64,000 bases of DNA, taken from positions 3,686,523 through 3,750,522 of the forward strand of contig OY282456.1 of NCBI GenBank assembly GCA_958296225.1. Reading direction: 5' to 3'. The stretch is from an uncultured Dehalococcoidia bacterium. GTDB taxonomy: Bacteria > Chloroflexota > Dehalococcoidia > Lucifugimonadales > UBA3495. The notes under the pieces are model-generated. The model was not told where the DNA came from. It saw only the letters and a list, made by a program, of their open reading frames with translations, and made no database searches. This document shows positions 26,286-34,143 of this stretch, piece after piece (within the stretch, counting starts at the first letter, position 1; every line of letters starts with the position of its first letter). The position numbers and the translations under genes were made by a program.

Positions 26286-26873
26286 TTAGCCCGGCATAAT
26301 CCCGGCAACTGCCAGCGCAATGTCGGGGAAGCGCCCCGGCGTAAGAATATCGCCGGCCCGGAGCGTCCGCACTTGCGCGTATTTACCATCCGCCGGCTCC
26401 GTATGGACTGCCACCGTGCGCTCCGGCAGCACGGCCAGCCAAACTTCGGGGATGCCGGCGCGGGCATACGCCGGCAGCTTTACGTTGCGGTCGTAGTTCA
26501 CTGAGCCGCCCGCCACCTCAATCAGCAGCAGCGCATCCTCAGGGCCGGCCGCGCCGGATGCGTAAAAGTCGGCGCGCTCGTGCAGCGCTGCCAGGTCGGG
26601 TTGGGGCGAGCTCCGTTCGTGCAGCGCTATTGACCCCTGCACTCGCACGATAGCCCGTGTCCCGACGGTCGTAACCATCATTCTGGTAAGTATGTCCACC
26701 GCAGCGACGTGGCGGTTTCCTAAGGGGGCCATTGCGATTATCACTCCATCCGGCAGCTCCACCCGGTCATCATCCGTCAGGATGCCGGCCTCGCCCATGG
26801 CCAGGTATTCGGCCACGGTGAAACGGTACGGTTCGACCGCGCTGAGCGTGAGCGGTTTAGTCTGCGTCGTCAT
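26286..26873 (-). CDS. Uma2 family (DUF820) endonuclease-like protein
   Basis: A 195-residue Uma2/DUF820 protein with a PD-(D/E)xK nuclease-like fold. FTVAEYLAMGEAGILTDDDR and VELPDGVIIAMAPLGNRHV precede the core. PQPDLAAL carries the Asp and EDALLLIEVAGGS the Glu, followed by a conserved KLPAYARAGIPEVWL. These proteins are very frequent in cyanobacteria and Chloroflexota and their target is unknown. The start at ATG 26873 gives the usual length; a GTG at 26906 is possible. It lies 44 bp downstream of the aminotransferase gene on the same strand. Confidence 0.85.
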   Translation of the reverse strand: MTTQTKPLTLSAVEPYRFTVAEYLAMGEAGILTDDDRVELPDGVIIAMAPLGNRHVAAVDILTRMMVTTVGTRAIVRVQGSIALHERSSPQPDLAALHERADFYASGAAGPEDALLLIEVAGGSVNYDRNVKLPAYARAGIPEVWLAVLPERTVAVHTEPADGKYAQVRTLRAGDILTPGRFPDIALAVAGIMPG

Positions 26874-26917
26874 AACGCTTTTCTGTGCCACCGGAGCAGC
26901 TGCCACCGGCGCCGTGG

Positions 26918-28084
26918 CTATAGCCCCCGCACCATGGCGTCCAAACTCTCCAGCGCCCGGCTGATATTCTCCTGGCTGTTGGCGTAGGAAAGCCGCACGT
27001 ACCCCTCGCCGAACTCCCCGAACGCCGCACCGGACAGCAGCGCCACGCCGGCCTCCTGCATCGCCCGCTCCTCAAATTCGGCGCTGCTCAGCCCGGTTTC
27101 CTTGATGCTGGGGAAGGCGTAGAACGCGCCTTCCGGCTCGGGGCAGTTAATGCCCGGTATAGATTGCAGCCCGTCGGCGATGAGGCGGCGGCGGCGGGCG
27201 AACTCGGCCGCCATTTCCTGCACTGCGTCCTGCGGCCCGTCCAGCGCGGCCACGCCGGCCAGCTGGCTGAACGATGCGGCGCAGGATACGCTGTTGGTCG
27301 CCAGCCGCGATACGTGGGGCACCAGTTCCTCCGGCATAATCCCGTAGCCCAGCCGCCAGCCCGTCATCGCGTAACTCTTGGAAAAACCGTCCAGGATGAT
27401 GGTGCGTTCCGCCATCCCCGGCAGCGCGGCGATGCTGTGGTGTGCGCCGGAGTACAGGATGTCCTTGTAAATCTCATCCGACATCACGTACAGATCCGGG
27501 TGGCTCCGCACCACGTCGGCGATGGTTTCCAGCTCAGCCAGCGTGAATGCCGAGCCGCAGGGGTTCTCCGGCGAGTTGATGATGAGCAGCCGGGTGCGTT
27601 CGTTCACCATCCCGGACAGGCCGCTCAAGTCGGGATGATAGGCCCGCTCCTCCAGCAGCTGCATCGGCACGGCGGTCGCCCCGCTGAACTCAATCATCGA
27701 CTCGTAGATGGGGAAACCGGGGTTGGGATAGATGACCTCGGCGCCGGCCTCGGCAATCGCCAGCAGCACGTAGAACATGATGGGTTTCGCGCCGGGCGTA
27801 ACCACCACCTGCTCCCAATCGGTGTCGATGCCGCGCACCTCCCGGCTGTTGCGCGCCACGGCCTGGCGCAACTCCGGCAGCCCCGGCGTGGGGCCGTAGT
27901 GGGTGTAGCCGTCCTGCAACGCTTTGACGCCCGCCGCAACGATATGGGCCGGCGTCTCAAAGTCGGGTTCGCCAATTTCCAGGTGGACAATCTCCCGTCC
28001 CTGGGCCTCCAGCGCCCGCGCTTTCGCCAGCACCTCAAAGGCGGATTCGGTTCCCAAACGGCTCATACGGGTGGCAATGGTCAT
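26918..28084 (-). CDS. Class I/II pyridoxal-phosphate aminotransferase
   Basis: A 388-residue fold-type I aminotransferase of the AspC/AlaT-like group. LEIGEPDFETP (about 36-46), TPGLPELRQAVA, the NSPENPCGS substrate-binding loop (about 170-178), SDEIYKDILY and the PLP-lysine motif LDGFSKSYAMTGWRLGY (about 232-248) are all visible. It transfers amino groups between amino acids and 2-oxoacids in the cytoplasm; specificity cannot be read. ATG 28084 is chosen because GGAAGG lies 11 bases upstream; the longer frame has no site. It is divergent from the next gene. Confidence 0.9.
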   Translation of the reverse strand: MTIATRMSRLGTESAFEVLAKARALEAQGREIVHLEIGEPDFETPAHIVAAGVKALQDGYTHYGPTPGLPELRQAVARNSREVRGIDTDWEQVVVTPGAKPIMFYVLLAIAEAGAEVIYPNPGFPIYESMIEFSGATAVPMQLLEERAYHPDLSGLSGMVNERTRLLIINSPENPCGSAFTLAELETIADVVRSHPDLYVMSDEIYKDILYSGAHHSIAALPGMAERTIILDGFSKSYAMTGWRLGYGIMPEELVPHVSRLATNSVSCAASFSQLAGVAALDGPQDAVQEMAAEFARRRRLIADGLQSIPGINCPEPEGAFYAFPSIKETGLSSAEFEERAMQEAGVALLSGAAFGEFGEGYVRLSYANSQENISRALESLDAMVRGL

Positions 28085-28294
28085 AACTCGGCATCCTTCC
28101 GGAAAATATTGGCAACTTGGCCCCGGCGCTGCCGGCAAGATTACCACATCCCGAAACCCGCTGCCGCGCTGCCCTCAGCACGGCCCGCCGGAAGCCGCCG
28201 GACAACATCGGCCCCGGAACGGATGGCAGCCCGGCGATATGCTGGTAGAATAGTCGCCAGCAACACTGGAGCAAGCACAAACAGCAGGAGGGGC

Positions 28295-28990
28295 ATGATG
28301 AGCATTTTCAGGCGGCGCCGGCGAGAATCGGACGACGATAACGCCGCAGAAAACCGGGGCGGCAAAGTCCGGGCACCCCAGCAGTTCACCCCCATCCCCT
28401 GCCTGGACGGCCTGGTCTGGATTGAGGACAGCTGCCTGCACAAGTCGGGCATTGACACCAGCCGGTCCTTCCGCCTGCCGCTCAACGACGTGTCGGACAT
28501 CATCGCCGACTGGGATTTTTTCAAGGAAAACCCCACGCGCGCCGAAACCAAGATAATGGTGCAGGGGCCGGTGGGCCTGGTGCGCGCCAGCTTCGGAGCG
28601 TTACAGTATTCCGGGATGATTAGCCTGGCCGCCCATCTGCATCACGTTTATACCGAAGAGGAAACCACCGAGCTGGGCGAGATGCGCACCGACACCCCGG
28701 AAATGGTCGGCCCCTTCCAGTGCCGCCGCGGTATGATGTGGGCCGACCGCGACTTCGTTTATCTGGGCAAGTCCGTGTCCGCCGACTCCGCCCGCGTCCC
28801 AATGTCCACCATCGACGGCGTAAAAGCCCATTGGGACCGCTCCATCGTCAATAACGGCCGCCGCATCCGCCTGGACGTGTTCAGCCGCCTGGGCGGGCTG
28901 ATGGGTTCGGAGTTTTCGGTCAAGCAGGCATCGGGCGTATTCACCCTGGTCAACTACGTCAACCAGCTGCGGACGGCGCCGGCGCAATAA
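28295..28990 (+). CDS. Hypothetical cytoplasmic protein
   Basis: A 231-residue protein of unknown function. A basic, charged start (SIFRRRRRESDDDN) precedes two similar beta-rich halves (about 40-125 and 140-225): VWIEDSCLHKSGID and MMWADRDFVYLGKS occupy equivalent positions, each followed by a region resembling a PH-like barrel (DVSDIIADWD; TIDGVKAHWD). This internal duplication is visible by eye. No signal peptide or membrane helix is seen. AGGAGG lies 5 bases before ATG 28295, and ATG 28298 is equally possible. A TAGAAT -10-like box is at about 28246. Confidence 0.6.
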   Translation: MMSIFRRRRRESDDDNAAENRGGKVRAPQQFTPIPCLDGLVWIEDSCLHKSGIDTSRSFRLPLNDVSDIIADWDFFKENPTRAETKIMVQGPVGLVRASFGALQYSGMISLAAHLHHVYTEEETTELGEMRTDTPEMVGPFQCRRGMMWADRDFVYLGKSVSADSARVPMSTIDGVKAHWDRSIVNNGRRIRLDVFSRLGGLMGSEFSVKQASGVFTLVNYVNQLRTAPAQ

Positions 28991-29090
28991 GTTGTGGCTG
29001 CTTCACGGTGGCGACAAGAACAATCACCGGGAACAGCAGCGGGACATTGCCAGGGTCAAAGGCTACTGGCAAGATTATCAAAAAAAGTGA
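28989..29090 (+). pseudogene. C-terminal remnant of HigB/RelE-type toxin
   Basis: A short open stretch ending at TGA 29088-29090 reads LWLLHGGDKNNHRE then QQRDIARVKGYWQDYQKK. This is the standard C-terminus of phage-derived Gp49-like/HigB addiction toxins (GGDKxxQxxDIxxAKxYW). No start or N-terminal domain remains, and the preceding gene abuts it. The following small gene looks like its antitoxin, so the module is decayed. Confidence 0.6.
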
Positions 29091-29095
29091 ACGCT

Positions 29096-29302
29096 ATGGA
29101 CGGATACACCAGAATGGTACGTGAACGAGCGGAGCGGGGCCCCGAGTTTTACCAACTGCGTTACGAACAGGCATTGTCGCATCTTGCTGCCGGCAAAGAC
29201 CAGGACTGCGAAATTGCGCGCCGTATTCTGCGGGAACAGCTGGGCATCGCCGGTGACGAAGTGGCCCGCATTATTGACGAGGCGGCGCTTTCGCCGGCAT
29301 AG
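29096..29302 (+). CDS. Small antitoxin-like protein
   Basis: A 68-residue protein. VRERAERGPEFYQLRYEQAL and HLAAGKDQDCEIARRILREQ resemble the N-terminal helices of HigA-like antitoxins that follow HigB-type toxins. The start at ATG 29096 lacks a clear ribosome binding site, in keeping with former coupling to the toxin whose stop is 5 bases upstream. It lacks the usual helix-turn-helix, so it may be truncated and inactive. Confidence 0.45.
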   Translation: MDGYTRMVRERAERGPEFYQLRYEQALSHLAAGKDQDCEIARRILREQLGIAGDEVARIIDEAALSPA

Positions 29303-29359
29303 GCTTCACAGCTAACGCCGGCCGCGCGCTCTCTCCGGGCCAAGGTATGGAGGAAGACC

Positions 29360-29659
29360 ATGGCACGAGGCATGAATAACCTGCAAAGAGAGTTTGAGAC
29401 GGAGCCGGTCGTGAAGTACTTTCCTGAGACGCAATGGCTGTGGATTGACAGCGGTAAGCCACTTGGAGAAGGGGAAACAATCGCAAACGGGGTTGTTGTC
29501 TTTTACGGCAAAGGGGATGCTACGCAGGCTGAGGGGATTCGCATTGAATTTGCCGAAGACGTGCTCAAGCCGTTCGTGGATGCAATCCTGGCCAAGTACG
29601 GTATGAATCCGGCGCCACGGCGCGAAGATGGCAAAGCGACCGTGCCGAAGCCGCTCTGA
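29360..29659 (+). CDS. DUF2283-like small protein
   Basis: A 99-residue protein with FETEPVVKYFPETQWLWIDS and GIRIEFAEDVLKPFVDAILAK (broken here into motifs). The alternation of short beta strands followed by a helix resembles DUF2283, a family common beside toxin-antitoxin genes. GGAGG is 9 bases before the ATG. It lies 117 bp before the DNA methyltransferase gene. Function is unknown. Confidence 0.6.
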   Translation: MARGMNNLQREFETEPVVKYFPETQWLWIDSGKPLGEGETIANGVVVFYGKGDATQAEGIRIEFAEDVLKPFVDAILAKYGMNPAPRREDGKATVPKPL

Positions 29660-29776
29660 ACCGCATCCGCATCAAGTACGAAAACGCGGCCCAAGCTCGC
29701 AACCCATCCCGGCTGAGCAAATCCGGGAGGCGTTGGCATTGCGGCTGCATCCGGTTCCGGGCCACGGAAAACGCCG

Positions 29777-31168
29777 ATGTCCAACGTCGCTAACCGCACC
29801 ATCTTTATCCGGGACAACCTGGAGGTGATGCGCGGCGTCAACTCCGCCAGCGTTGACCTCATCTATCTCGACCCGCCGTTCAACTCCAAGCGGATGTTCG
29901 AGGCCCCCATCGGCAGCCGGGCGGCCGGCGCCGCGTTCAAGGACGCCTGGACTCTGGACGACGTAAAAGAGGAATGGGTTACGCAGATTGAGGACGACCA
30001 CCCGGCTCTGGCCCACATCATCACCGCCGCCGGCAAGGCCCACTCCGAGGGAATGCAAGCCTACCTCACCTGGATGACCGTCCGCCTGATGGAAATGCAG
30101 CGCGTTCTCAAACCAACCGGCAGCGTCTATCTGCACTGCGACCCCACCGCCGCGCACTACTTGAAAGCGGCGATGGATGCCGTGTTCGGTTCGGATAATT
30201 TCCGCAGCGAAATTACCTGGAAACGCACTACTACACACAGCGATTCCAAGAATTGGGCGAATGTCAACGACATTATCTTTTACTACGCGATGAGCGACAA
30301 CTACCTCTGGAATCCGCAACACGGTAAATACGACCCGGAGTATGTGCATACCAAATACCGTTACGACGACGATGACGGCAGAGGCCCTTATACGCTGGAC
30401 AATATGACCAGCCCAAACCTGCGCCCCAATATGATGTACGAGTGGCAAGGCCACGCTTCACCGCCCCGGGGCTGGCGCTATTCGATGGAAACTATGACCC
30501 GCCTGGACAGCGAAGGGCGCATCCGGTATCCCGACTCCAAGCGGAAACGTCCCCGGCTCAAGCGTTATCTCAACGAAATGCCGGGGCGTATTCTGGACAA
30601 CCTCTGGACGGACATTGCGCCGGTTAATTCCCAGGCCAAAGAGCGCACCAATTACCCGACCCAAAAGCCGCTGGCCCTGTTGGAGCGCATCATCAAGGCG
30701 TCGTCCGACGCGGGCGACCTGGTGCTGGACCCGTTCTGCGGCTGCGCCACCGCCTGCATCGCCGCCGAGCGGCTGGGCCGGCAGTGGATTGGCGTTGACA
30801 TCTCGGAGAAAGCCTACGAACTGGTCATCGAGCGGATGCGCCGGGAAGTGAGCCTGGGCGACGCCGACCTGCCCGCGCTGTTCGGCAGCGTAAGCCACCG
30901 GACGGACGCGCCGAAACGCACCGACGCCGCCGCGCCCCGCCGTTCCCGCAACATCAAGGAAAGGCTCTACATTGCCCAAAGCCGGCGCTGCGCCGGCTGC
31001 CGGATTGAACTGCCGGCCCGCCTGCTGGAACTGGACCACATCACGCCCCGCTCCAAAGGCGGCCCCGACGTTGACGCCAACCTGCAGCTGCTCTGCGGCT
31101 GGTGCAACCGCACCAAAGGGGCGCGCAGCAACGACTACCTGCGGGAACGACTGAGCCGCGCCGTGTAA
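29777..31168 (+). CDS. DNA methyltransferase with C-terminal HNH domain
   Basis: A 463-residue protein. Residues 1-360 form an N4/N6 amino-methyltransferase of the beta arrangement. Catalytic motif IV (LDPPFN, about 31-36) comes first. A long target-recognition region follows, then the S-adenosylmethionine motif (LDPFCGCATACIAAERLG, about 317-334) and WIGVDIS. Residues about 395-450 form an HNH nuclease domain: CAGC, LELDHITPRSKGG and CGWCN supply the zinc Cys pairs and the catalytic His. A single chain that could both methylate and cut is unusual. It may be a compact restriction-modification enzyme or a modification enzyme with a DNA-binding HNH. No separate nuclease gene is adjacent. Confidence 0.85.
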   Translation: MSNVANRTIFIRDNLEVMRGVNSASVDLIYLDPPFNSKRMFEAPIGSRAAGAAFKDAWTLDDVKEEWVTQIEDDHPALAHIITAAGKAHSEGMQAYLTWMTVRLMEMQRVLKPTGSVYLHCDPTAAHYLKAAMDAVFGSDNFRSEITWKRTTTHSDSKNWANVNDIIFYYAMSDNYLWNPQHGKYDPEYVHTKYRYDDDDGRGPYTLDNMTSPNLRPNMMYEWQGHASPPRGWRYSMETMTRLDSEGRIRYPDSKRKRPRLKRYLNEMPGRILDNLWTDIAPVNSQAKERTNYPTQKPLALLERIIKASSDAGDLVLDPFCGCATACIAAERLGRQWIGVDISEKAYELVIERMRREVSLGDADLPALFGSVSHRTDAPKRTDAAAPRRSRNIKERLYIAQSRRCAGCRIELPARLLELDHITPRSKGGPDVDANLQLLCGWCNRTKGARSNDYLRERLSRAV

Positions 31169-31361
31169 CGCGCCGCCCCGGCCGCAACCACCAAACCTAT
31201 GCCCTGTGATTCCGCAGTCCCCGTTTTATAGTCCATTGGGAAAGAGAGCCGGCAGCTCAATAATGCGCTATGACGCATTACCCGCTGAACCGCGTCATGC
31301 CGGGCCGTCGGCTATGCTATTATTAGACAGTGAAGCGCCCCGACAAACTGGAGGTGTGAAG

Positions 31362-31676
31362 ATGATGACGGCACAAGGCAAGATGACCGGTGAGGAAAGG
31401 GAGCGCCGCGCTTTGGAAATCTATGATGCCCAAATCCGCCACCTGATTGGCCCGGAGGATGAGGCCAAGTTTGTCAAGGTTGATGTCCTCACCGGCGATT
31501 ACGAAATTAGCGACAATCCGGCCATTGCCGGGCGCATACTTCGTACCCGCCGGCCGGGCTCAGTTATCCATACCATCCAGGGCCACCAGACCCGCATTAT
31601 CAAGCTGCGCAGCCCGCGCCGGATGATACGCAAAAAATCGCCCTCGCCTACAGTGGCGGCCTTGACACCTCCGTAG
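31362..31676 (+). CDS. Small conserved protein, copy 1 (C-terminus derived from argG duplication)
   Basis: A 104-residue protein. The core [30 protein letters not shown] and [10 protein letters not shown] matches the gene at 31749. This small family is usually encoded before a retropepsin-like protease. The last 14 residues ([14 protein letters not shown]) come from reading a duplicated argG fragment in another frame, so the natural C-terminus has been replaced. GGAGG lies 8 bases before ATG 31362. Confidence 0.65.
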   Translation: MMTAQGKMTGEERERRALEIYDAQIRHLIGPEDEAKFVKVDVLTGDYEISDNPAIAGRILRTRRPGSVIHTIQGHQTRIIKLRSPRRMIRKKSPSPTVAALTPP

Positions 31677-31729
31677 CCGTGCCTTGGCTGCAGGAAAACT
31701 ACACCGCCGACGTGATTATCTGCACCATC
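31634..31729 (+). pseudogene. Duplicated 5' fragment of argG
   Basis: About 96 bp match the start of argG at 32474 with few changes: the argG frame here reads [20 protein letters not shown], the ATP-binding signature of argininosuccinate synthase, then leaves argG similarity after ICTI. The fragment has no start of its own and is fused to the end of the small-protein gene. It marks a tandem duplication of the small gene plus argG start. Confidence 0.85.
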
Positions 31730-31748
31730 AGCAGCGGAGGTGAAAACT

Positions 31749-32036
31749 ATGAGCAAGCGCAGTGAAATCCCTTACTGGGAAAAAGAACGTCGCGGCCAGG
31801 CCATCTACGACGCCCAAATCCGCCATCTGATTGGCCCGGCCGACGAGGACAAGTACGTGCTTGTTGACATACTCACCGGCGACTATGAAATCGACCATCG
31901 GGCCGCCCCGGCGAGAATCAAACTGCGCGCGCTCCGGCCGGATGCGGTCATCCTCACGATGCGCCGCCACCAACCTTACGTTGGGCGACTGCGCAGCCCG
32001 CGTCGCATCGAACGCAAGGCAAAGACAGCTCAGTAA
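31749..32036 (+). CDS. Small conserved protein, copy 2
   Basis: A 95-residue paralogue of the gene at 31362, with [30 protein letters not shown] and an Arg-rich tail ([13 protein letters not shown]). GGAGG is 8 bases before ATG 31749. Its stop overlaps the start of the aspartic protease gene by one base, so the two are coupled. It possibly forms a toxin-antitoxin-like pair with the protease, a common but uncharacterised arrangement. Confidence 0.7.
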   Translation: MSKRSEIPYWEKERRGQAIYDAQIRHLIGPADEDKYVLVDILTGDYEIDHRAAPARIKLRALRPDAVILTMRRHQPYVGRLRSPRRIERKAKTAQ

Positions 32037-32434
32037 TGCACTACGGCACGGTCAACGACGGTATTGAAGCCATTGTTACCCTTACCGCGCTGGGTAATAA
32101 TGACGCAACCGAACGCATCGCTTTTATCATAGACACCGGCCTTACTGAGGAGGCAATCCTGCCGCAAGAAATCATCGACCGGCTCAATCTGCCAGCGGTC
32201 GACGGTGATGATAATGATGACAGCTTTAGAATCACTTTGGCCGACGGTTCGACCGCCATCCCCAGTGTATATACCACTCGAATTCTGTGGCATGATCGGC
32301 TGAGAGAAGTTCAAGTTGTCGCCCTCGGCCCCGACCCGCTCATCGGAATGGGCCTGCTCCGCGGCTGCAACATCAATGTTGACGCTGTTCCCGGCGGCCT
32401 GGTAACTATCACCGAGCTATCCGTTCCATCCTGA
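32036..32434 (+). CDS. Retropepsin-like (clan AA) aspartic protease
   Basis: A 132-residue protein of the bacterial retropepsin-like group. The catalytic D-T-G is in AFIIDTGLTEEAILP (about 30-45). A flap-like segment (ITLADGSTAI) and the second conserved loop GPDPLIGMGLL follow. Retropepsins act as dimers, so one DTG per chain is expected. There is no signal peptide, so a cytoplasmic target is likely. It sits directly after the small conserved protein and 28 bp before argG. Confidence 0.75.
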   Translation: MHYGTVNDGIEAIVTLTALGNNDATERIAFIIDTGLTEEAILPQEIIDRLNLPAVDGDDNDDSFRITLADGSTAIPSVYTTRILWHDRLREVQVVALGPDPLIGMGLLRGCNINVDAVPGGLVTITELSVPS

Positions 32435-32462
32435 TGCGACTATCAAGGAGTAGATGCAACCA

Positions 32463-33653
32463 ATGCCCCGCCAGAAAATCGTCCTCGCCTACAGTGGCGG
32501 CCTTGACACCTCCGTAGCCGTGCCCTGGCTGCGGGAAAACTACAACGCCGACGTGATTACCTGCACCATCGACCTGGGCATGGTGGACCTGGAAACCATC
32601 CGCCAGCGCGCCTACGCCGTGGGCGCAACGGAAGCCATAACGGTCGATGGGCGCGCGACTTTGGTCAGCGAATTCCTCTGGCCCGCCCTGCGCGCCGGCG
32701 CGATTTACGAGGGGCAGTATCCTTTGGCTACCGCTCTGGGCCGCCCCCTCATCGCCCGCTACCTGGCCGAGGCGGCGCGCCAGCACGGCGCCGACGCCGT
32801 GGCCCACGGCTGCACCGGCAAGGGCAACGACCAGGTGCGTATCGAAATCGGCGTGTCGGCATTGGCTCCCGGCGTGGCACTCATCGCCCCCATCCGCGAG
32901 TGGGGGATGAACCGGGAGGACGAAGTGCAGTATGCCCGCCAGCGCAACCTGCCCATCGCCCCGTCCAACAGCAAGTACAGCACCGACGAAAACCTGTGGG
33001 GCCGCAGCGCCGAGGCCGGCGAGCTGGAAGACCCCTGGGTGGAGCCTCCCGAAGACGCCTACGAGTGGACGGTCAGTCCCGCCGCCGCCCCCGACGAACC
33101 CGCCTACGTAGAGCTGCGTTTCGAGGCCGGCATCCCCACCGCCGTTGACGGCGAGACGATGAGCGGCGTTGACCTCATCGCCCACCTCAACCGCCTGGCT
33201 GGCGCCCACGGCATCGGCCGCATTGACCACGTGGAAAACCGTCTGGTGGGCATCAAAAGCCGCGAGGTGTACGAATCCCCGGCGGCGGCGCTGCTCCACG
33301 CCGCCCATCGCGCCCTGGAAACCATGACCCTGTCCCGCGAGCAAAGCCGTCTCAAGGAGCGCATCGCCCAGGAATATGCCGAACTGGTGTACAACGGCCT
33401 CTGGTACACCGCCCACCGCCGCGACCTGGACGCCTACGTGGACAGCACGCAACGCCACGTAACCGGCGCCGTGCGCCTCCGCCTGCACAAAGGCTCCGGC
33501 GTAGTGGTGGGCCGCACCGCCGACCGCCCCCTCTACAACTACGGCCTGGCCACCTACGACCGCGCCGACGAGTTCGACCACACCGCCGCCAAAGGCTTCA
33601 TCGACATCTACGGCCTGCCCGTAAGGACGCAGAACCGGCAGCAGGGCGAGTGA
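32463..33653 (+). CDS. argG: Argininosuccinate synthase
   Basis: A 396-residue enzyme joining citrulline and aspartate with ATP to form argininosuccinate in arginine synthesis. The ATP pyrophosphatase P-loop [15 protein letters not shown] lies at 8-22, HGCTGKGNDQVR at about 115-126, and the substrate loop SKYSTDENLWGRS at about 170-182. AAGGAG precedes; ATG 32463 gives the family-typical MPRQKIVLAYSGG, while ATG 32454 lies only three bases from that site. Its 5' end has been duplicated upstream. The functional copy appears complete. Confidence 0.95.
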   Translation: MPRQKIVLAYSGGLDTSVAVPWLRENYNADVITCTIDLGMVDLETIRQRAYAVGATEAITVDGRATLVSEFLWPALRAGAIYEGQYPLATALGRPLIARYLAEAARQHGADAVAHGCTGKGNDQVRIEIGVSALAPGVALIAPIREWGMNREDEVQYARQRNLPIAPSNSKYSTDENLWGRSAEAGELEDPWVEPPEDAYEWTVSPAAAPDEPAYVELRFEAGIPTAVDGETMSGVDLIAHLNRLAGAHGIGRIDHVENRLVGIKSREVYESPAAALLHAAHRALETMTLSREQSRLKERIAQEYAELVYNGLWYTAHRRDLDAYVDSTQRHVTGAVRLRLHKGSGVVVGRTADRPLYNYGLATYDRADEFDHTAAKGFIDIYGLPVRTQNRQQGE

Positions 33654-33693
33654 TTCGCCGCCGGGGATGCGGCAGAACAACAGGAGGCAACGG

Positions 33694-34137
33694 ATGATAC
33701 GGCTAACGGAAGAGATGGCGAGGTTGATTAATAGCGCGCGCGATGACGGGTACCCCTGCATCGTGGGCACGGCTTCCGGCGACGGCACCCCCAACTGTGG
33801 CTACATCGGCACGGTGCTGACCGTCGGCGACGACTCCCTCATTTACCGGGACCGCACCGGACGGGTTCCCCTGGAGCACGTTGAGGACAATCCCAAGGTC
33901 ATTGTCCTTTTCCGCAACACCGGGAGCGATGCGGGCTGGAAGTTCCGGTGCACCGCCAGCGTCTATCGGGAAGGAGCGGTATTCGATGAAATGAGCGACC
34001 GCCTGCTTCAGTCGGGGCTGGTAACGGAGCGCTATCTCCAGGGCGGCCGGGGGGCCATCGTGGTATTGCAGATTGACCAGGTGCTAACGCTGTTCGGGGA
34101 AGTGCTGCAAGAGCGCGTCCCCGGACAGCGCTGGTAG
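33694..34137 (+). CDS. Pyridoxamine 5'-phosphate oxidase-like (FMN-binding split barrel) protein
   Basis: A 147-residue flavin-reductase/PNPOx-like split-barrel protein: CIVGTASGDGTPNCGYIGTV near the start, then SLIYRDRTGR, NPKVIVLFRN and FRCTASVYREG. Members bind FMN, F420 or heme and reduce small substrates or act as sensors. AGGAGG lies 7 bases before ATG 33694. It follows argG after 40 bp and is convergent with the SelA-like gene. Confidence 0.8.
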   Translation: MIRLTEEMARLINSARDDGYPCIVGTASGDGTPNCGYIGTVLTVGDDSLIYRDRTGRVPLEHVEDNPKVIVLFRNTGSDAGWKFRCTASVYREGAVFDEMSDRLLQSGLVTERYLQGGRGAIVVLQIDQVLTLFGEVLQERVPGQRW

Positions 34138-34143
34138 GGCCGG

